Positions 1 to 9,817 of a stretch of 64,000 nucleotides of DNA are shown here, one piece after another (the first letter of the stretch is position 1; the number at the start of each line of letters is the position of its first letter). The notes beneath the pieces are model-generated. The model was not told where the DNA came from and did not search any database. It saw nothing but the letters and a program-made list of their open reading frames with translations. The stretch is from Caballeronia sp. SEWSISQ10-4 2 (GTDB taxonomy: Bacteria; Pseudomonadota; Gammaproteobacteria; Burkholderiales; Burkholderiaceae). A program made the translations under genes and the position numbers. The stretch lies in contig NZ_JALPRJ010000002.1 in NCBI RefSeq assembly GCF_030464885.1, forward strand, positions 175,824-239,823, given 5' to 3'.

Positions 1-454
1 CGCGCTGCGCATCATGCACGACTCGCGGATCGGCGCGTTCGGCGCGATTGCGCTGATCGTCGTGCTTGCGTTGAAATGGCAGACATTGGCCACGATGCTG
101 CCGCTGCGCACTGCATGGATGATCGTCGCGGCGCATGCGGCAAGCCGCACGTTTGCCATCAGCTATCTCTGCACGCTCGACTATGTCCGGGCCGTTGGCA
201 AAGCAAAACCGGTCGCGCAGAAGATGAGCGCGAGCGCATTTCTTTTAGCTGCGCTGTTTGGATTACCGTGGCTTTTCTGGCCCGACTGGCGGCTGGGCTG
301 CGTGATGATCGTGGCGCTTGGTGCGTTGCGGTTTGTCATCGGGCGCTATTTCGTCAGGCGCATCGGCGGTTATACGGGCGATTGCCTCGGCTTCGCGCAG
401 CAACTTTTTGAACTCGCTATCTACTTGATCGGACTCGGATGGATCTCGTCCTGA
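1..454 (+). CDS. cobS: Adenosylcobinamide-GDP ribazoletransferase, 5' truncated by window
   Basis: CobS joins adenosylcobinamide-GDP to alpha-ribazole (or its phosphate) to close the nucleotide loop of cobalamin at the inner membrane. Only the C-terminal ~150 residues are present; the frame is open from base 2 and runs through IMHDSRIGAFG, a conserved CobS segment, then several hydrophobic helices and the terminal G(Y)TGDCLGFAQQLFE motif typical of the family's C-terminus. It overlaps the start of the next gene, a cobC-type phosphatase, by 16 bases, which implies translational coupling within one late-cobalamin operon. The true start lies upstream of the window, so nothing can be said about its promoter. 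Identification is firm because of the motif pair and the neighbours. Confidence 0.93.
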   Translation, partial: ALRIMHDSRIGAFGAIALIVVLALKWQTLATMLPLRTAWMIVAAHAASRTFAISYLCTLDYVRAVGKAKPVAQKMSASAFLLAALFGLPWLFWPDWRLGCVMIVALGALRFVIGRYFVRRIGGYTGDCLGFAQQLFELAIYLIGLGWISS

Positions 455-1011
455 TTCGCCATCCGGCTGTGGGTATCGATGCCGGGATTTGTTATGGCCG
501 CACCGACGTTTCGCTTCTCGCCGATGCAGCGGATTCGGCGCGTCTGCTGAACGAGCGTTTGCGGCTGCTCGAGGTGCCTGCGGTTGAAGGTGTCTGGTAC
601 ACGAGTCCGTTGAGCCGCTGCCGATTATTGGCCGAAGCGCTCGGTCCCATCCACGCTGATGAGCGTTTGCAGGAACTCGATTTCGGCACATGGGAAGGGC
701 TGCCGTGGGACGGCATCGATCGCTCAATGCTCGATGCCTGGGCAGCAGATCTTGAGCACGCTCGCGAGCACGGCGGGGAGAGCGTGGCGCAGTTTGCCGC
801 GCGAGTGGTGGGTTGGGCCGATTCAGTTTGTACCGCCGATACCAACGGTCCGATTCACGTTGTGACGCATGCCGGAGTCATGCGTGTACTTACGGCGCAC
901 TTACTTGGCGTTGCGCGCGCAAACGCGATCCAATGGCCGCTGGATTTCGGCGCGATCGTCTGGCTGAAACGCGTGCGCGGCGAGTGGCTGCTTGTGCGCT
1001 GGAATGCTTGA
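439..1011 (+). CDS. cobC: Alpha-ribazole phosphatase (histidine phosphatase superfamily)
   Basis: Probable alpha-ribazole-5'-phosphate phosphatase, which removes the phosphate of the lower-ligand nucleotide (or of cobalamin phosphate) late in B12 assembly. The 190-residue protein begins LVLIRHP (residues 3-9), supplying the phospho-accepting His8 after Arg7, and has the second catalytic His144 in THAGVMR; this is the phosphoglycerate-mutase-like fold. The third residue of the usual RHG triad is Pro here, which is common in CobC proteins. The ATG lies inside the end of cobS. The gene converges on btuF with only two bases between the stop codons, so both transcripts may read into each other. 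A general phosphatase is possible on sequence alone; the cob context decides it. Confidence 0.88.
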   Translation: MDLVLIRHPAVGIDAGICYGRTDVSLLADAADSARLLNERLRLLEVPAVEGVWYTSPLSRCRLLAEALGPIHADERLQELDFGTWEGLPWDGIDRSMLDAWAADLEHAREHGGESVAQFAARVVGWADSVCTADTNGPIHVVTHAGVMRVLTAHLLGVARANAIQWPLDFGAIVWLKRVRGEWLLVRWNA

Positions 1012-1013
1012 AT

Positions 1014-1922
1014 CTACTTCGGACGCCGCGTTCTAGCCGCCTCCAGATCCTCACACAACGCCGCTGCTCCCAACGCCAGACGCGGTGTCGGCCGGTTGAT
1101 CAGATCACCATCGATACCGAACAGGTTGCCGCGCGCGACGGCTTTCATCGAAGGCCATTTGCGCCACCTATCCAGCGACGGCAACGCATGCTCCGAACTC
1201 GTCGCACCGGGCGTCGCGGTGACGATAGCTTCGGGGTCGGCCGCGAGCACGGCTTCGGTCGAGATTGTCGGCACGAGCGGTTTCAAGTCGGCAAACACGT
1301 TGCGTCCGCCGCACAACTCGATCACTTCGCTAACAATGTGCGTACCGTTGAGCGTCATCAGCGGATCGTCCCAGACCTGATAAAACACACTCATCGGCGG
1401 CTGGTTTGCATAGCGCGCCCGCAGGTTCGTGATGTCATGATGGAACGCGTTCGACGCTTTATTCGCCTCAGCCGATGTGCCGAGCAGGATGCCGAGCTTA
1501 TCGATGGTGACGGGAATATCGTCCAGCCGACGCGGCTCGCTGAAAAACAGCGGGACGTGCAGCTCGCGCAGCCGGTCGATTTGCCGCAGCGCATTGCCAT
1601 GCCGCCACACGACGATCAGGTCGGGCTTCATCGCGACGATGCGCTCAAGGTCGAGCGATTTGTTATCTCCAACGCGCGGTATCGATGTGGCCTGCGGCGG
1701 GTAGTCGCTGTAGCTGACCGCACCGACGATTCGCGCACCGCCGCCCGCGGCGAACAGGAGTTCGGTGACGTGCGGCGCGAGGCTCACGATGCGTTGTGCG
1801 GGAACGGCGAGAGTAACGCTGGCGCCGGTGTCGTCGGTGACGGTGAGGGCTTCGGCTCGAGCTTGCGTCGATGAAAAAATCGCAACGATGAAGGTCAGCG
1901 CGAGGAAGTGACGGAGGGGCAT
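1014..1922 (-). CDS. btuF: Cobalamin/corrinoid ABC transporter substrate-binding protein (BtuF-like)
   Basis: Periplasmic binding protein of the helical-backbone metal/corrinoid class, expected to deliver cobalamin or cobinamide to an inner-membrane BtuCD-type importer. The ATG at 1922 gives a clean signal peptide (MPLRHFLALTF... ending TQARA), followed by a PAQRIVSLAPHVTELLFAAG segment and MKPDLIVVW, both hallmarks of the BtuF/FhuD family. A TTG 39 bases upstream could extend it, but neither start has a good ribosome-binding site and the shorter form has the better signal peptide. No BtuC or BtuD gene is visible in the window, so its permease must be encoded elsewhere. It is the last gene of the leftward cobU-cbiB-cobC group. 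Confidence 0.85.
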   Translation of the reverse strand: MPLRHFLALTFIVAIFSSTQARAEALTVTDDTGASVTLAVPAQRIVSLAPHVTELLFAAGGGARIVGAVSYSDYPPQATSIPRVGDNKSLDLERIVAMKPDLIVVWRHGNALRQIDRLRELHVPLFFSEPRRLDDIPVTIDKLGILLGTSAEANKASNAFHHDITNLRARYANQPPMSVFYQVWDDPLMTLNGTHIVSEVIELCGGRNVFADLKPLVPTISTEAVLAADPEAIVTATPGATSSEHALPSLDRWRKWPSMKAVARGNLFGIDGDLINRPTPRLALGAAALCEDLEAARTRRPK

Positions 1923-1988
1923 GAGCAGTGTTAGTTCGGATGCGTCGAGCAGGGCGAGCAATGTATAGGAAACGAGTTTTGTGATCCG

Positions 1989-2996
1989 TCAGCGGATCGT
2001 CCTCACAGTCGCGTCAAACGCTTCCGCGAACCTCGCCCACTCAGCCTCCGATCCCGTCAGCCCAATCCGCAAACTCGGCACCACGCCATGCTCGAACAGC
2101 CGGGTCCAGATCCCGCGTGTCGCCAACGTGTGCTGCAGCGCCGCTGCATTTTGCGTTTCGAACCATGCGAACAAGGGTGTTGAACAGGGATCGAAACCTT
2201 GGTTGCGGATCAGCGTCGCCAGCCTTGCGCTATCCCGAGCGAGCGTGGCGCGTGCTTCGGCTTGCCACGAAGAATCGCTCAAAGCCGCCTGCACCGCATG
2301 ACGTGCCGGGCCGCTTACCGTCCATGCGCCGAGCGTCTCGCGCAAAGCATCGCGCAACGGTTCCGCTGCGAGCACAAAACCTGCGCGAATCCCCGCGAGG
2401 CCAAAGAACTTGCCGACCGAGCGCAGCACGACCAAACCTTCGCGTCTGCTCTCCGATGCCAGTGAGCCGAGCCCGTCGCCGTAGGCATCGGCGAAGGCTT
2501 CATCGACGATCAGCGTTCCGTCGCGTGCTGCCAGTTGCTCGTGCCAGCCGAGCAGAACATCACGGCCGATGCGCTCAGTCGTGGGATTATTAGGATTCGC
2601 AATGATCACATGATTGACGCCATCCTCCAAAGCAGCCGACGCAACATCAAGTGCGACGATCCGATGCCCGGCGCGCTCAAATGCCGGCGCGTATTCGCCA
2701 TACGTCAATGGCGCAATCGCCGCGACGCCGCGCCTCAACAAACCCGGCAGCGCACGAATCGCAGCCTGACTGCCGGCAACCGGCAGCGCTGCCGGCGCTC
2801 CATAGTGCCGCGCTGCAAGCTCTGCCAACTCATCGGCGTCTTCGGGCAGACGACGCCACGCATCCACGGGCACAGGCGGCACCGGATACGCGTGTGGATT
2901 GATCCCCGTCGATAAATCCAGCCAGTCACCCAGCGCGATCCCATATCGACGTGCGGCTTCGCGCAAATTCCCGCCATGCCGGATCGGTTCAGCCAT
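1989..2996 (-). CDS. cobD: L-threonine-O-3-phosphate decarboxylase (PLP aminotransferase fold)
   Basis: Makes (R)-1-amino-2-propanol O-2-phosphate, the linker that CbiB joins to the corrin ring. The 335-residue protein opens with HGGNLREAARRYG and LDLSTGINPHAYP, characteristic of this family (called CobD in Salmonella and CobC in Pseudomonas). Typical fold-type I elements follow: NPNNPTT (134-140), the aspartate of VDEAF (164-168) and the PLP Schiff-base lysine K196 in SVGKFFGLAG. It overlaps the end of cbiB by eight bases, as expected for coupled genes. Histidinol-phosphate aminotransferase is the main alternative by fold, but the N-terminal signature and the context argue for the B12 role. 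Confidence 0.9.
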   Translation of the reverse strand: MAEPIRHGGNLREAARRYGIALGDWLDLSTGINPHAYPVPPVPVDAWRRLPEDADELAELAARHYGAPAALPVAGSQAAIRALPGLLRRGVAAIAPLTYGEYAPAFERAGHRIVALDVASAALEDGVNHVIIANPNNPTTERIGRDVLLGWHEQLAARDGTLIVDEAFADAYGDGLGSLASESRREGLVVLRSVGKFFGLAGIRAGFVLAAEPLRDALRETLGAWTVSGPARHAVQAALSDSSWQAEARATLARDSARLATLIRNQGFDPCSTPLFAWFETQNAAALQHTLATRGIWTRLFEHGVVPSLRIGLTGSEAEWARFAEAFDATVRTIR

Positions 2997-3930
2997 GAAG
3001 CCCCACGCCCGTGAAAGCGAGCACCAGCAGGATCGCGAGCCAGAGCAGCGTCGTGCGTTCGACGAGCCGCAACGCGGCCACTACATGACGTGGTGAGGCC
3101 GTCATGCCAAAACCAAGCACCGGCCGTGTTTCCAGCGTGCCGTTATAGATCGCCGGTCCGCCGAGCAGCACGTTCAGGCTTCCTGCACCCGCGGCCATCA
3201 CCGGTCCCGCATTCGGGCTGTCCCACAGCGGCGCCTGCGTGTGCCAGCAGCGCCACGCCGTGCGGGTGTCGCCGAGCAGGGCGTAACTCGCTGCCGTAAG
3301 CCGCGCGGGCACGAAGTTGAGGACATCGTCGAAACGGGCTGCTGCCCAGCCGAAACGCAAGTAGCGTGGCGTCCGGTAACCCCACATCGCGTCGAGCGTG
3401 TTGGCGAGGCGGAACATCAGCGCGCCCGGTCCGCCCGCAATCACGAACCAGAACAGCGCACCGAAGATTGCGTCATTGCCGTTTTCCAGCGCGGATTCCA
3501 CGGCGGCACGGGAAAGCGCGGCTTCATCGGCGTGAGCGGTTTCACGCGATACGATCCGTGCCGTCAGCTTGCGCGCCGCCGCGAGGTCGCCGAGGCCGAG
3601 TGCGCGAGCGATCGGCGCGATGTGATCGCGCAGGCTTTTCGCGCCCAGCGAGAACCACAGCAGCGCGACATGCACGGCGCAGGCGGCGGCGAACGGCAGC
3701 ACGCTGACGAGAATCCAGCTCACGGCAACCGGCGGCACGACGGCCAGCAGCCACGCGAGAATGCCCGCCGGCCGCGCCCGGAACCCCGTATTCATCTTTG
3801 CTTCGATACGCGTGGCAAGCCGCCCGAACGCGACCAGCGGATGGCGCGTCGCGGGTTCGCCGAAAATCAGGTCGATCACGACGCCCGCAATGGCGAGCAT
3901 CGCCGTGACGTAGAAGGAGAGCAGCAGCAT
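2989..3930 (-). CDS. cbiB: Adenosylcobinamide-phosphate synthase, integral membrane
   Basis: CbiB (CobD in Pseudomonas nomenclature) attaches aminopropanol phosphate to adenosylcobyric acid. The 313-residue protein is hydrophobic with about four or five membrane segments, starts MLLLSFYVTAMLAIAGVVID, and shows GEPATRHPLVAFGR (the family's GDP..HPV-type motif), RETAHADEAALSRAAVESALEN and GYRTPRYLRFGWAAARFDDVLNFVPARLTA, all diagnostic. Length matches the family. It starts one base after the cobU stop and overlaps the decarboxylase gene that supplies its substrate, so the three are almost certainly one transcript. Confidence 0.95.
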   Translation of the reverse strand: MLLLSFYVTAMLAIAGVVIDLIFGEPATRHPLVAFGRLATRIEAKMNTGFRARPAGILAWLLAVVPPVAVSWILVSVLPFAAACAVHVALLWFSLGAKSLRDHIAPIARALGLGDLAAARKLTARIVSRETAHADEAALSRAAVESALENGNDAIFGALFWFVIAGGPGALMFRLANTLDAMWGYRTPRYLRFGWAAARFDDVLNFVPARLTAASYALLGDTRTAWRCWHTQAPLWDSPNAGPVMAAGAGSLNVLLGGPAIYNGTLETRPVLGFGMTASPRHVVAALRLVERTTLLWLAILLVLAFTGVGLHG

Positions 3931-3931
3931 G

Positions 3932-4468
3932 TCAGCCTTTGAGTGCGAGCGGCAGGCCGGCGACCATCATGGTCACATGCGTGCTTGCGGCGGCGACACG
4001 CTGGTTGAGCCGGCCGAGTTCATCGACGTAAAGGCGCGTCACCGATCCCATCGGCACCACGCCGAGTCCAATCTCGTTGCTCACGATGATGATTTTCCCC
4101 CGTACCTTGGCGAGCGCGGCGTCGAAGGCGCTGAAGGCTTGCAGCGGCGCGCCGTCGGGCGTGCTGTCATCGGCGGGGAAGAGCAGGTTGGCGAGCCACA
4201 GCGTCAGACAGTCGATCAGCACGACGTGACCCTCGCGATCCAGTTCACGCAGCGCGCCGCCCAGATCGAGCGGCGCCTCGACGAGCGCCCAATGCGCCGG
4301 CCGCCGTTCACGATGCTGCTCCACGCGCGCAGCGAACTCGCTGTCCCCAATGCGAGCGGTAGCCACGTAAGTAACGGGCCAACCGCTGTCGGCGGCTAGC
4401 CGTTCGGCAAACGCGCTTTTGCCCGAGCGCGCGCCGCCGAGAATGAAGGTGAGGTCGGGGGAAGTCAT
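3932..4468 (-). CDS. cobU: Bifunctional adenosylcobinamide kinase / guanylyltransferase
   Basis: Phosphorylates adenosylcobinamide and then transfers GMP to give adenosylcobinamide-GDP, the substrate of CobS. The protein begins [18 protein letters not shown] with the P-loop GGARSGKS at residues 11-18, then [19 protein letters not shown] and [11 protein letters not shown], the conserved CobU/CobP motifs. The start at 4468 was chosen because the P-loop then sits near the N-terminus as in the family; the open frame extends 24 codons further upstream but would overlap the divergent promoter region of cobQ. It heads the leftward operon, with only 48 bases between its start and cobQ's, so regulation of the two is probably shared. 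Confidence 0.94.
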   Translation of the reverse strand: MTSPDLTFILGGARSGKSAFAERLAADSGWPVTYVATARIGDSEFAARVEQHRERRPAHWALVEAPLDLGGALRELDREGHVVLIDCLTLWLANLLFPADDSTPDGAPLQAFSAFDAALAKVRGKIIIVSNEIGLGVVPMGSVTRLYVDELGRLNQRVAAASTHVTMMVAGLPLALKG

Positions 4469-4516
4469 CGCAATATTGTACCGGCGGGCGCTACCATAGC
4501 GGCTTCTCGAGAACCG

Positions 4517-6010
4517 ATGAGCATCGAAACACCCATGCAATTTGCACCGCGCGGCACGCTGATGATCCAGGGCACGACTTCCGATGCCGGCAAGAGCACG
4601 TTGGTGGCAGGCCTTTGCCGGCTCGCGCGGCGCGGCGGCATGCGGGTCGCGCCCTTTAAGCCGCAGAACATGGCGTTAAACAGCGCGGTCACGGTGGACG
4701 GCGGCGAGATCGGCCGCGCCCAGGCGCTGCAGGCGATCGCGGCGGGTGTGGACGCTGAAATCGACTTCAATCCCGTGCTGCTCAAGCCGACGAGCGATCG
4801 CGGCGCGCAGGTGATCATCCACGGTCACGCGCACGCCAATCTCGATGCCCGCGCGTATCACGCGTTCAAAACCGTTGCCTTCGATGCCGTTCTCGCCTCG
4901 TACGCCCGGCTTCAGCAGCGTTTTGACGCGATCATCGTGGAAGGGGCGGGAAGTCCGGCCGAAGTGAACCTGCGAGATCGCGATATTGCCAACATGGGGT
5001 TCGCCGAGCGCGTGGATTGCCCGGTCGTGCTGGTGGCGGATATCGATCGCGGCGGGGTGTTCGCGCATTTGCTGGGGACGCTCGCGTGTTTATCGGAGAC
5101 GGAACGGGCGCGGATCCGGGGCTTCGTGATCAACCGTTTTCGTGGCGATATCAGCCTGTTGCAGCCCGGTCTCGACTGGCTCGAGGCGCAGACTGGCAAG
5201 CCCGTGCTTGGCGTGGTGCCGTATCTTCACGGTCTGACGCTCGACGCCGAGGACATGTTGCCAAGCCAGTTGCACACGCGCGGCGGCGGCGCTGAAGTAT
5301 TAAAAGTAATCGTGCCGGCGTTGCCGCGGATCAGCAATCACACGGATTTCGATGCTTTGCGCGCACATCCCCAGGTCGATTTCTCGTACGTGCGCGCCGG
5401 GACCGCGCCGCCACCGGCCGACCTGATCGTGTTGCCGGGGTCAAAAAGCGTGCAACGCGATCTGGCGTGGCTGCGCGAAAACGGCTGGGATCGCGCGATC
5501 GACCGGCATCTCCGATACGGAGGCAAAGTGCTGGGAATTTGCGGCGGCATGCAGATGCTCGGTCACACCGTCGATGACCCGCAAGGGTTCGAAGGGCCTG
5601 CCGGTTGCGTGAGCGGCCTCGGGCTGCTGGATCTCGATACCACGCTGACCGCGGACAAATTGCTCGACAACGTGATCGGACGGCTGACGCTAAGCAGTGA
5701 TCCAGCGCCGGTGCGCGGTTACGAGATCCACATGGGCCGCACGACGGGCGCGGCGCTCGCCCGGCCCGCTGTGATGCTCGACGGTGAGCGCCCGGACGGC
5801 GCGATTTCTGCCGATAACCAGATCGCCGCGACCTATCTGCACGGCATCTTCGACACGCCCGAAGCCTGTACGGCGTTACTCGAGTGGGCGGGTTTGCGCG
5901 AGGCCGAAGCGCTTGATTACCCGGTGTTGCGGGAAGCGTCGCTGGATCGTCTCGCCGATACACTCGCGCAATCGCTGGATCTGGACGCACTGGGCGCGAT
6001 GTTTGCCTGA
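4517..6010 (+). CDS. cobQ: Cobyric acid synthase (glutamine-hydrolysing amidotransferase)
   Basis: Amidates four side chains of adenosylcobyrinic a,c-diamide using glutamine and ATP. The 497-residue protein has an N-terminal dethiobiotin-synthetase-like ATPase with [10 protein letters not shown] (19-28) and [11 protein letters not shown], followed by a class I glutamine amidotransferase domain with the nucleophile Cys342 in [10 protein letters not shown] and a C-terminal catalytic His in YLHGIFD. Length and domain order match CobQ/CbiP rather than CobB/CbiA. An in-frame ATG six codons downstream is an alternative start. It runs divergently from cobU and ends before the convergent thioesterase gene. 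No corrin-ring methylase genes are in view, so this could serve either full synthesis or salvage. Confidence 0.96.
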   Translation: MSIETPMQFAPRGTLMIQGTTSDAGKSTLVAGLCRLARRGGMRVAPFKPQNMALNSAVTVDGGEIGRAQALQAIAAGVDAEIDFNPVLLKPTSDRGAQVIIHGHAHANLDARAYHAFKTVAFDAVLASYARLQQRFDAIIVEGAGSPAEVNLRDRDIANMGFAERVDCPVVLVADIDRGGVFAHLLGTLACLSETERARIRGFVINRFRGDISLLQPGLDWLEAQTGKPVLGVVPYLHGLTLDAEDMLPSQLHTRGGGAEVLKVIVPALPRISNHTDFDALRAHPQVDFSYVRAGTAPPPADLIVLPGSKSVQRDLAWLRENGWDRAIDRHLRYGGKVLGICGGMQMLGHTVDDPQGFEGPAGCVSGLGLLDLDTTLTADKLLDNVIGRLTLSSDPAPVRGYEIHMGRTTGAALARPAVMLDGERPDGAISADNQIAATYLHGIFDTPEACTALLEWAGLREAEALDYPVLREASLDRLADTLAQSLDLDALGAMFA

Positions 6011-6094
6011 AAACTGGTGAAGCTGAAATTCGCTACGCGGCGCGCGGAGAAGTGCCGCGCCCGGTTTACCCGCCCTTCTCGCCCAAACCCCGCC

Positions 6095-6514
6095 TCAATA
6101 CAAAATCATCTGCGTGCATCGAAACAACGCGATGGTTTTACCCTCGCCGTTCGTCACGATCGCGTCCCAAACATGCGTGCTGCGCCCCAGATGCACGGCT
6201 GTCGCCTTCGCCGTGATGACACCCTCGCGCGCCGTGCCCATGTGGTTGCTCTTCAATTCGACGGTCGTAAAATTCTTCGCACCCTCGGGCAGATGGGCGA
6301 TGCAGGCGTAGCCGCAACAGGTATCGGCGAGGCCGATCACGGTCGCCGCGTGCAGGAAGCCGTTCGGCGCCAGGAGTTCGGGCCGCACGGTCAGTTTGCC
6401 GGTGAGCGTACCGCTTTCCAGCGATACCAGTTCCACACCGAGCAGATCCGGCAGGCGGCCGCGCTGGCGTTCGCGCAGAAAGTCGAGAGTGATGTCGGGG
6501 CGCAGTGTTGCCAT
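6095..6514 (-). CDS. PaaI-family hotdog-fold thioesterase
   Basis: Small 139-residue acyl-CoA thioesterase of the PaaI/YbgC-like hotdog superfamily. The start at 6514 is preceded by AAGGACT at a proper distance and gives MATLRPDITLDFLRE; the central region has LAPNGFLHAATVIGLADTCCGYA, equivalent to the N/H-G-GV/x-xAxAD(T/S) active-site stretch of these enzymes, and TTVELKSNHMG toward the C-terminus. The substrate cannot be told from sequence. It diverges from the parA-like gene and converges on cobQ, so it is probably transcribed alone and is not part of the cobalamin pathway. Confidence 0.85.
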   Translation of the reverse strand: MATLRPDITLDFLRERQRGRLPDLLGVELVSLESGTLTGKLTVRPELLAPNGFLHAATVIGLADTCCGYACIAHLPEGAKNFTTVELKSNHMGTAREGVITAKATAVHLGRSTHVWDAIVTNGEGKTIALFRCTQMILY

Positions 6515-6677
6515 GTTGCGGAGTCCTTGGGTGTTTAAGCTGCGTGGTTGACGCGCATGGATTGAAATAGGCAAATCCGATAGTATCAACGCCTCGAACT
6601 TTTCACTTATTGCAGCGCTTACAGCACGGTCAGGTGGCCGGGCGTGGGGCGAGGCCGAGAACGCGTGGATTGAATCT

Positions 6678-7304
6678 ATGACGGTGATCGTGGTGGCGAA
6701 TCCGAAGGGCGGCGTGGGCAAGAGCACGCTGTCCACGAATCTGGCGGGCTATTTTGCGGCGAACGGCGAATGGGTCGCGCTCGCGGATCTGGATAAACAG
6801 CAGTCTTCGCACGGCTGGCTCGAGTTGCGGCCAGACACGCTGCCGAAGATCGAGGAGTGGAAAACGGACGTCGATGCACCGACCAAGCCGCCGAAAGGGC
6901 TCGAAAAGGCGGTCGTCGATACCCCTGCGGGCATTCACGGCACACGCCTCGCGCTTGCGCTGGAGCTGGCGGACAAGGTGATCGTGCCGCTCCAGCCGTC
7001 CATGTTCGACATTCTCGCCACCCAGGAATTTCTCGCTCGGCTGCAGAAGGAGAAGGCGATCCGCAAGGGCACTATCGAGGTGGGTGTGGTCGGAATGCGG
7101 GTGGATGCGCGGACGAAATCGGCGGATCAGCTGCATCGATTCGTTGAGGGGCTTGACCTGCCGGTGCTCGGTTATATCCGCGATACGCAGAACTACGTGC
7201 AGGCCGCCGCGCACGGGCTGACCATTTGGGATGTGGCCAAAAGCCGGGTGGAGAAGGATATCGAGCAGTGGCAACCCATTATTGAATGGGTGTCGAAGCG
7301 CTAG
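6678..7304 (+). CDS. Orphan ParA-family P-loop ATPase
   Basis: A 208-residue ParA/MinD-superfamily ATPase with the deviant Walker A motif KGGVGKST (10-17), ALADLDKQQS (36-45) as Walker A'-like region and VVDTPAG (79-85) as Walker B. Members of this short class position chromosomes, plasmids, chemoreceptors or other large cargoes by dynamic dimerisation on DNA. There is no parB gene beside it, no obvious parS site and no N-terminal helix-turn-helix, so it is not the chromosomal ParA. The transcript ends at a strong terminator 20 bases downstream. It sits between a divergent thioesterase and the convergent pantothenate operon, which gives no clue to its cargo. Confidence 0.85.
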   Translation: MTVIVVANPKGGVGKSTLSTNLAGYFAANGEWVALADLDKQQSSHGWLELRPDTLPKIEEWKTDVDAPTKPPKGLEKAVVDTPAGIHGTRLALALELADKVIVPLQPSMFDILATQEFLARLQKEKAIRKGTIEVGVVGMRVDARTKSADQLHRFVEGLDLPVLGYIRDTQNYVQAAAHGLTIWDVAKSRVEKDIEQWQPIIEWVSKR

Positions 7305-7322
7305 ACTCTCCTTTCAGACAGG

Positions 7323-7365
7323 AAAAACGCCGGTTGGCTTCGAAAGCCAACCGGCGTTTTTTTTT
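7323..7365 (+). terminator. Rho-independent terminator (bidirectional)
   Basis: A perfect 13-bp stem (7328-7340 with 7344-7356, three-base loop) is followed by nine T residues and preceded by five A residues. It lies between the parA-like stop and the convergent panD stop and can end both transcripts. Confidence 0.93.
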
Positions 7366-7395
7366 GCGTCTTTTTTGCGTAAGGGGGAACCTGAT

Positions 7396-7782
7396 TCAGG
7401 TCCAGTTCTGCGTCGGTACGTGATCGCGATTTCCCTTGATGCGGTTCTTTTCATCGACGAACACGAGGTCCGGCTTCCAGCCCGCCTTCAGCTCCGCCTC
7501 GTCCACGAGCGCGAACGCCGCGATAATCACCAGGTCGCCCAGTTGCGCCCGGCGAGCCGCCGAGCCATTCAGCGAAATCATGCCGCTGCCGCGCTCGCCC
7601 TTGATGGCGTAGGTCGTGAGGCGCTCACCGTTGTTCACGTTCCAGATGTCGATTTGCTCGTTTTCGACCAGATTCGCGGCTTCCAGCAAATCCTCGTCGA
7701 TGGCGCAGGAGCCTTCGTAGTGCAATTCGCAATGCGTGACCGTGGCGCGGTGAATCTTCGATTTCAAAAGCGTTCGCTGCAT
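7396..7782 (-). CDS. panD: Aspartate 1-decarboxylase (pyruvoyl enzyme)
   Basis: Converts L-aspartate to beta-alanine for pantothenate synthesis. Starting at 7782 the protein is [20 protein letters not shown], with the self-processing Gly24-Ser25 bond in YEGSCAID, which generates the pyruvoyl cofactor. Tyr22 and the catalytic NGSAAR region are in place. The 128-residue length is normal. An upstream ATG five codons earlier would overlap panC; the shorter start fits the family. It follows panC by 11 bases, so the two enzymes that feed and complete pantothenate synthesis are co-expressed. Confidence 0.96.
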   Translation of the reverse strand: MQRTLLKSKIHRATVTHCELHYEGSCAIDEDLLEAANLVENEQIDIWNVNNGERLTTYAIKGERGSGMISLNGSAARRAQLGDLVIIAAFALVDEAELKAGWKPDLVFVDEKNRIKGNRDHVPTQNWT

Positions 7783-7793
7783 GCGTTTCTCGC

Positions 7794-8627
<834 letters not shown>

Positions 8628-8723
8628 CTAGCAGGTGTCTCCTGGCGGGCAGCTTTGAAAACGCTGCTCCAAGGGGAAAGAAAAGGGGAACGGCGCCACG
8701 CCACATGGACGCCGCTTACACGC

Positions 8724-9629
8724 TTAAGCCGGCGAATACGCGAGTCTTACGTAGACTGGCGCATACGGCTCGGCCTGGGTGATTTCAATCAGCGCTTCAC
8801 GCGACAGTTCGAGCATCGCGATGAAATTCACCACCACGACCGGCACGCCGCGCGATGGGTCGAAGAGATCGCCGAATTCCATGAAGCGGTTGTTCTGCAG
8901 GCGCCGCAGGATCACGCTCATGTGCTCCCGCACCGACAATTCCTCGCGCGAGATCTTGTGATGCTCGACCAGCCGCGCGCGCTTGATGACGTCGGCCCAG
9001 GCAGCGCGCAGGTCGTTCACATCGACGTCGGGGAAGCGTTGCGCCGAGCTTTGCTCGACGTATACCTCCGCCCGCAGGAAGTCCCGGCCGAGTTGCGGAA
9101 TGTGATCCAGACGCTGTGCCGCGAGCTTCATCTGCTCGTATTCCAGCAAGCGCCGCACGAGTTCGGCGCGCGGATCTTCAGCTTCTTCGCCGGTATCCGC
9201 CTTTTTCACCGGCAGCAGCATGCGCGACTTGATCTCGATCAGCATGGCCGCCATCAACAGGTATTCCGCCGCGAGTTCCAGGTTGGATTCGCGAATCTGG
9301 TCGACGTAGCCCAGGTACTGGCGCGTGACGTCGGCCATCGGAATGTCGAGGACGTTGAAATTCTGCTTGCGGATCAGGTACAGCAGCAAGTCGAGCGGGC
9401 CTTCGAACGCCTCGAGAAAGATCTCGAGGGCGTCCGGCGGAATATACAGGTCCGTCGGCAGCTTCCAGAGCGGCTCACCGTACAGGTGCGCGAACGCTAC
9501 GCCGTCGATGGTGTTCGGCGTGGAGTCGGTCGCGGGCGCGGCAAGCGCTGCGGCGCGATCATCCTTGCCCGGGCGTCCTGAATGTCCCGAACGCTCCGGA
9601 GCTTGCTGCGCCTCGCGGGCGGCACTCAC
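8724..9629 (-). CDS. scpA: Segregation and condensation protein A
   Basis: Kleisin subunit of the bacterial condensin SMC-ScpAB, which compacts and separates chromosomes. The conserved ScpA core is clear: LEAFEGPLDLLLYLIRKQNFNVLDIP, then VTRQYLGYVDQIRESNLELAAEYLLMAAMLIEIKSRMLLP, and a C-terminal winged helix that binds the SMC head. I place the start at a GTG (9629) giving VSAAREAQQ; it sits two bases past the stop of the upstream DUF3460 gene, an arrangement for reinitiation. The open frame extends much further upstream but across that gene in another frame, so the longer version is unlikely. The first ~55 residues are low complexity. Confidence 0.92.
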   Translation of the reverse strand: MSAAREAQQAPERSGHSGRPGKDDRAAALAAPATDSTPNTIDGVAFAHLYGEPLWKLPTDLYIPPDALEIFLEAFEGPLDLLLYLIRKQNFNVLDIPMADVTRQYLGYVDQIRESNLELAAEYLLMAAMLIEIKSRMLLPVKKADTGEEAEDPRAELVRRLLEYEQMKLAAQRLDHIPQLGRDFLRAEVYVEQSSAQRFPDVDVNDLRAAWADVIKRARLVEHHKISREELSVREHMSVILRRLQNNRFMEFGDLFDPSRGVPVVVVNFIAMLELSREALIEITQAEPYAPVYVRLAYSPA

Positions 9630-9631
9630 GT

Positions 9632-9817
9632 TCAGAAGTTCTGGTAGTAGACGTAGGGCGTTTGTTCGACCCGCGATGTCTTGAGCTCCGAGCGCTCGTC
9701 GAGGTCGATAGGCTGCTTGTCCCACAGCAGCGCACGGCCCTTGCGCTGTTCTGCTTCGAGCGACGGTTTCTGCTCTTTCATCTGATTGATGAACTGGGTG
9801 ATGTCCGACAGGTACAT
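9632..9817 (-). CDS. DUF3460 family small protein
   Basis: A 61-residue protein, MYLSDITQFINQMKEQKPSLE..., ending TPYVYYQNF. It matches the short DUF3460 family found in beta-proteobacteria, of unknown function. It is charged, with no signal peptide or membrane segment. Its stop is two bases from the GTG of scpA, and the same gene pair occurs widely in Burkholderiaceae, so co-translation with scpA is likely; whether it has a chromosome-related role is only a guess from that position. Confidence 0.85.
   Translation of the reverse strand: MYLSDITQFINQMKEQKPSLEAEQRKGRALLWDKQPIDLDERSELKTSRVEQTPYVYYQNF

Noticed and set aside
4469..4516. Cobalamin riboswitch controlling cobU or cobQ
   Set aside because: The divergent spacer is only 48 bases, far too short for a B12 riboswitch, and no B12 box was seen; any riboswitch would be upstream of the window at the cobS end.
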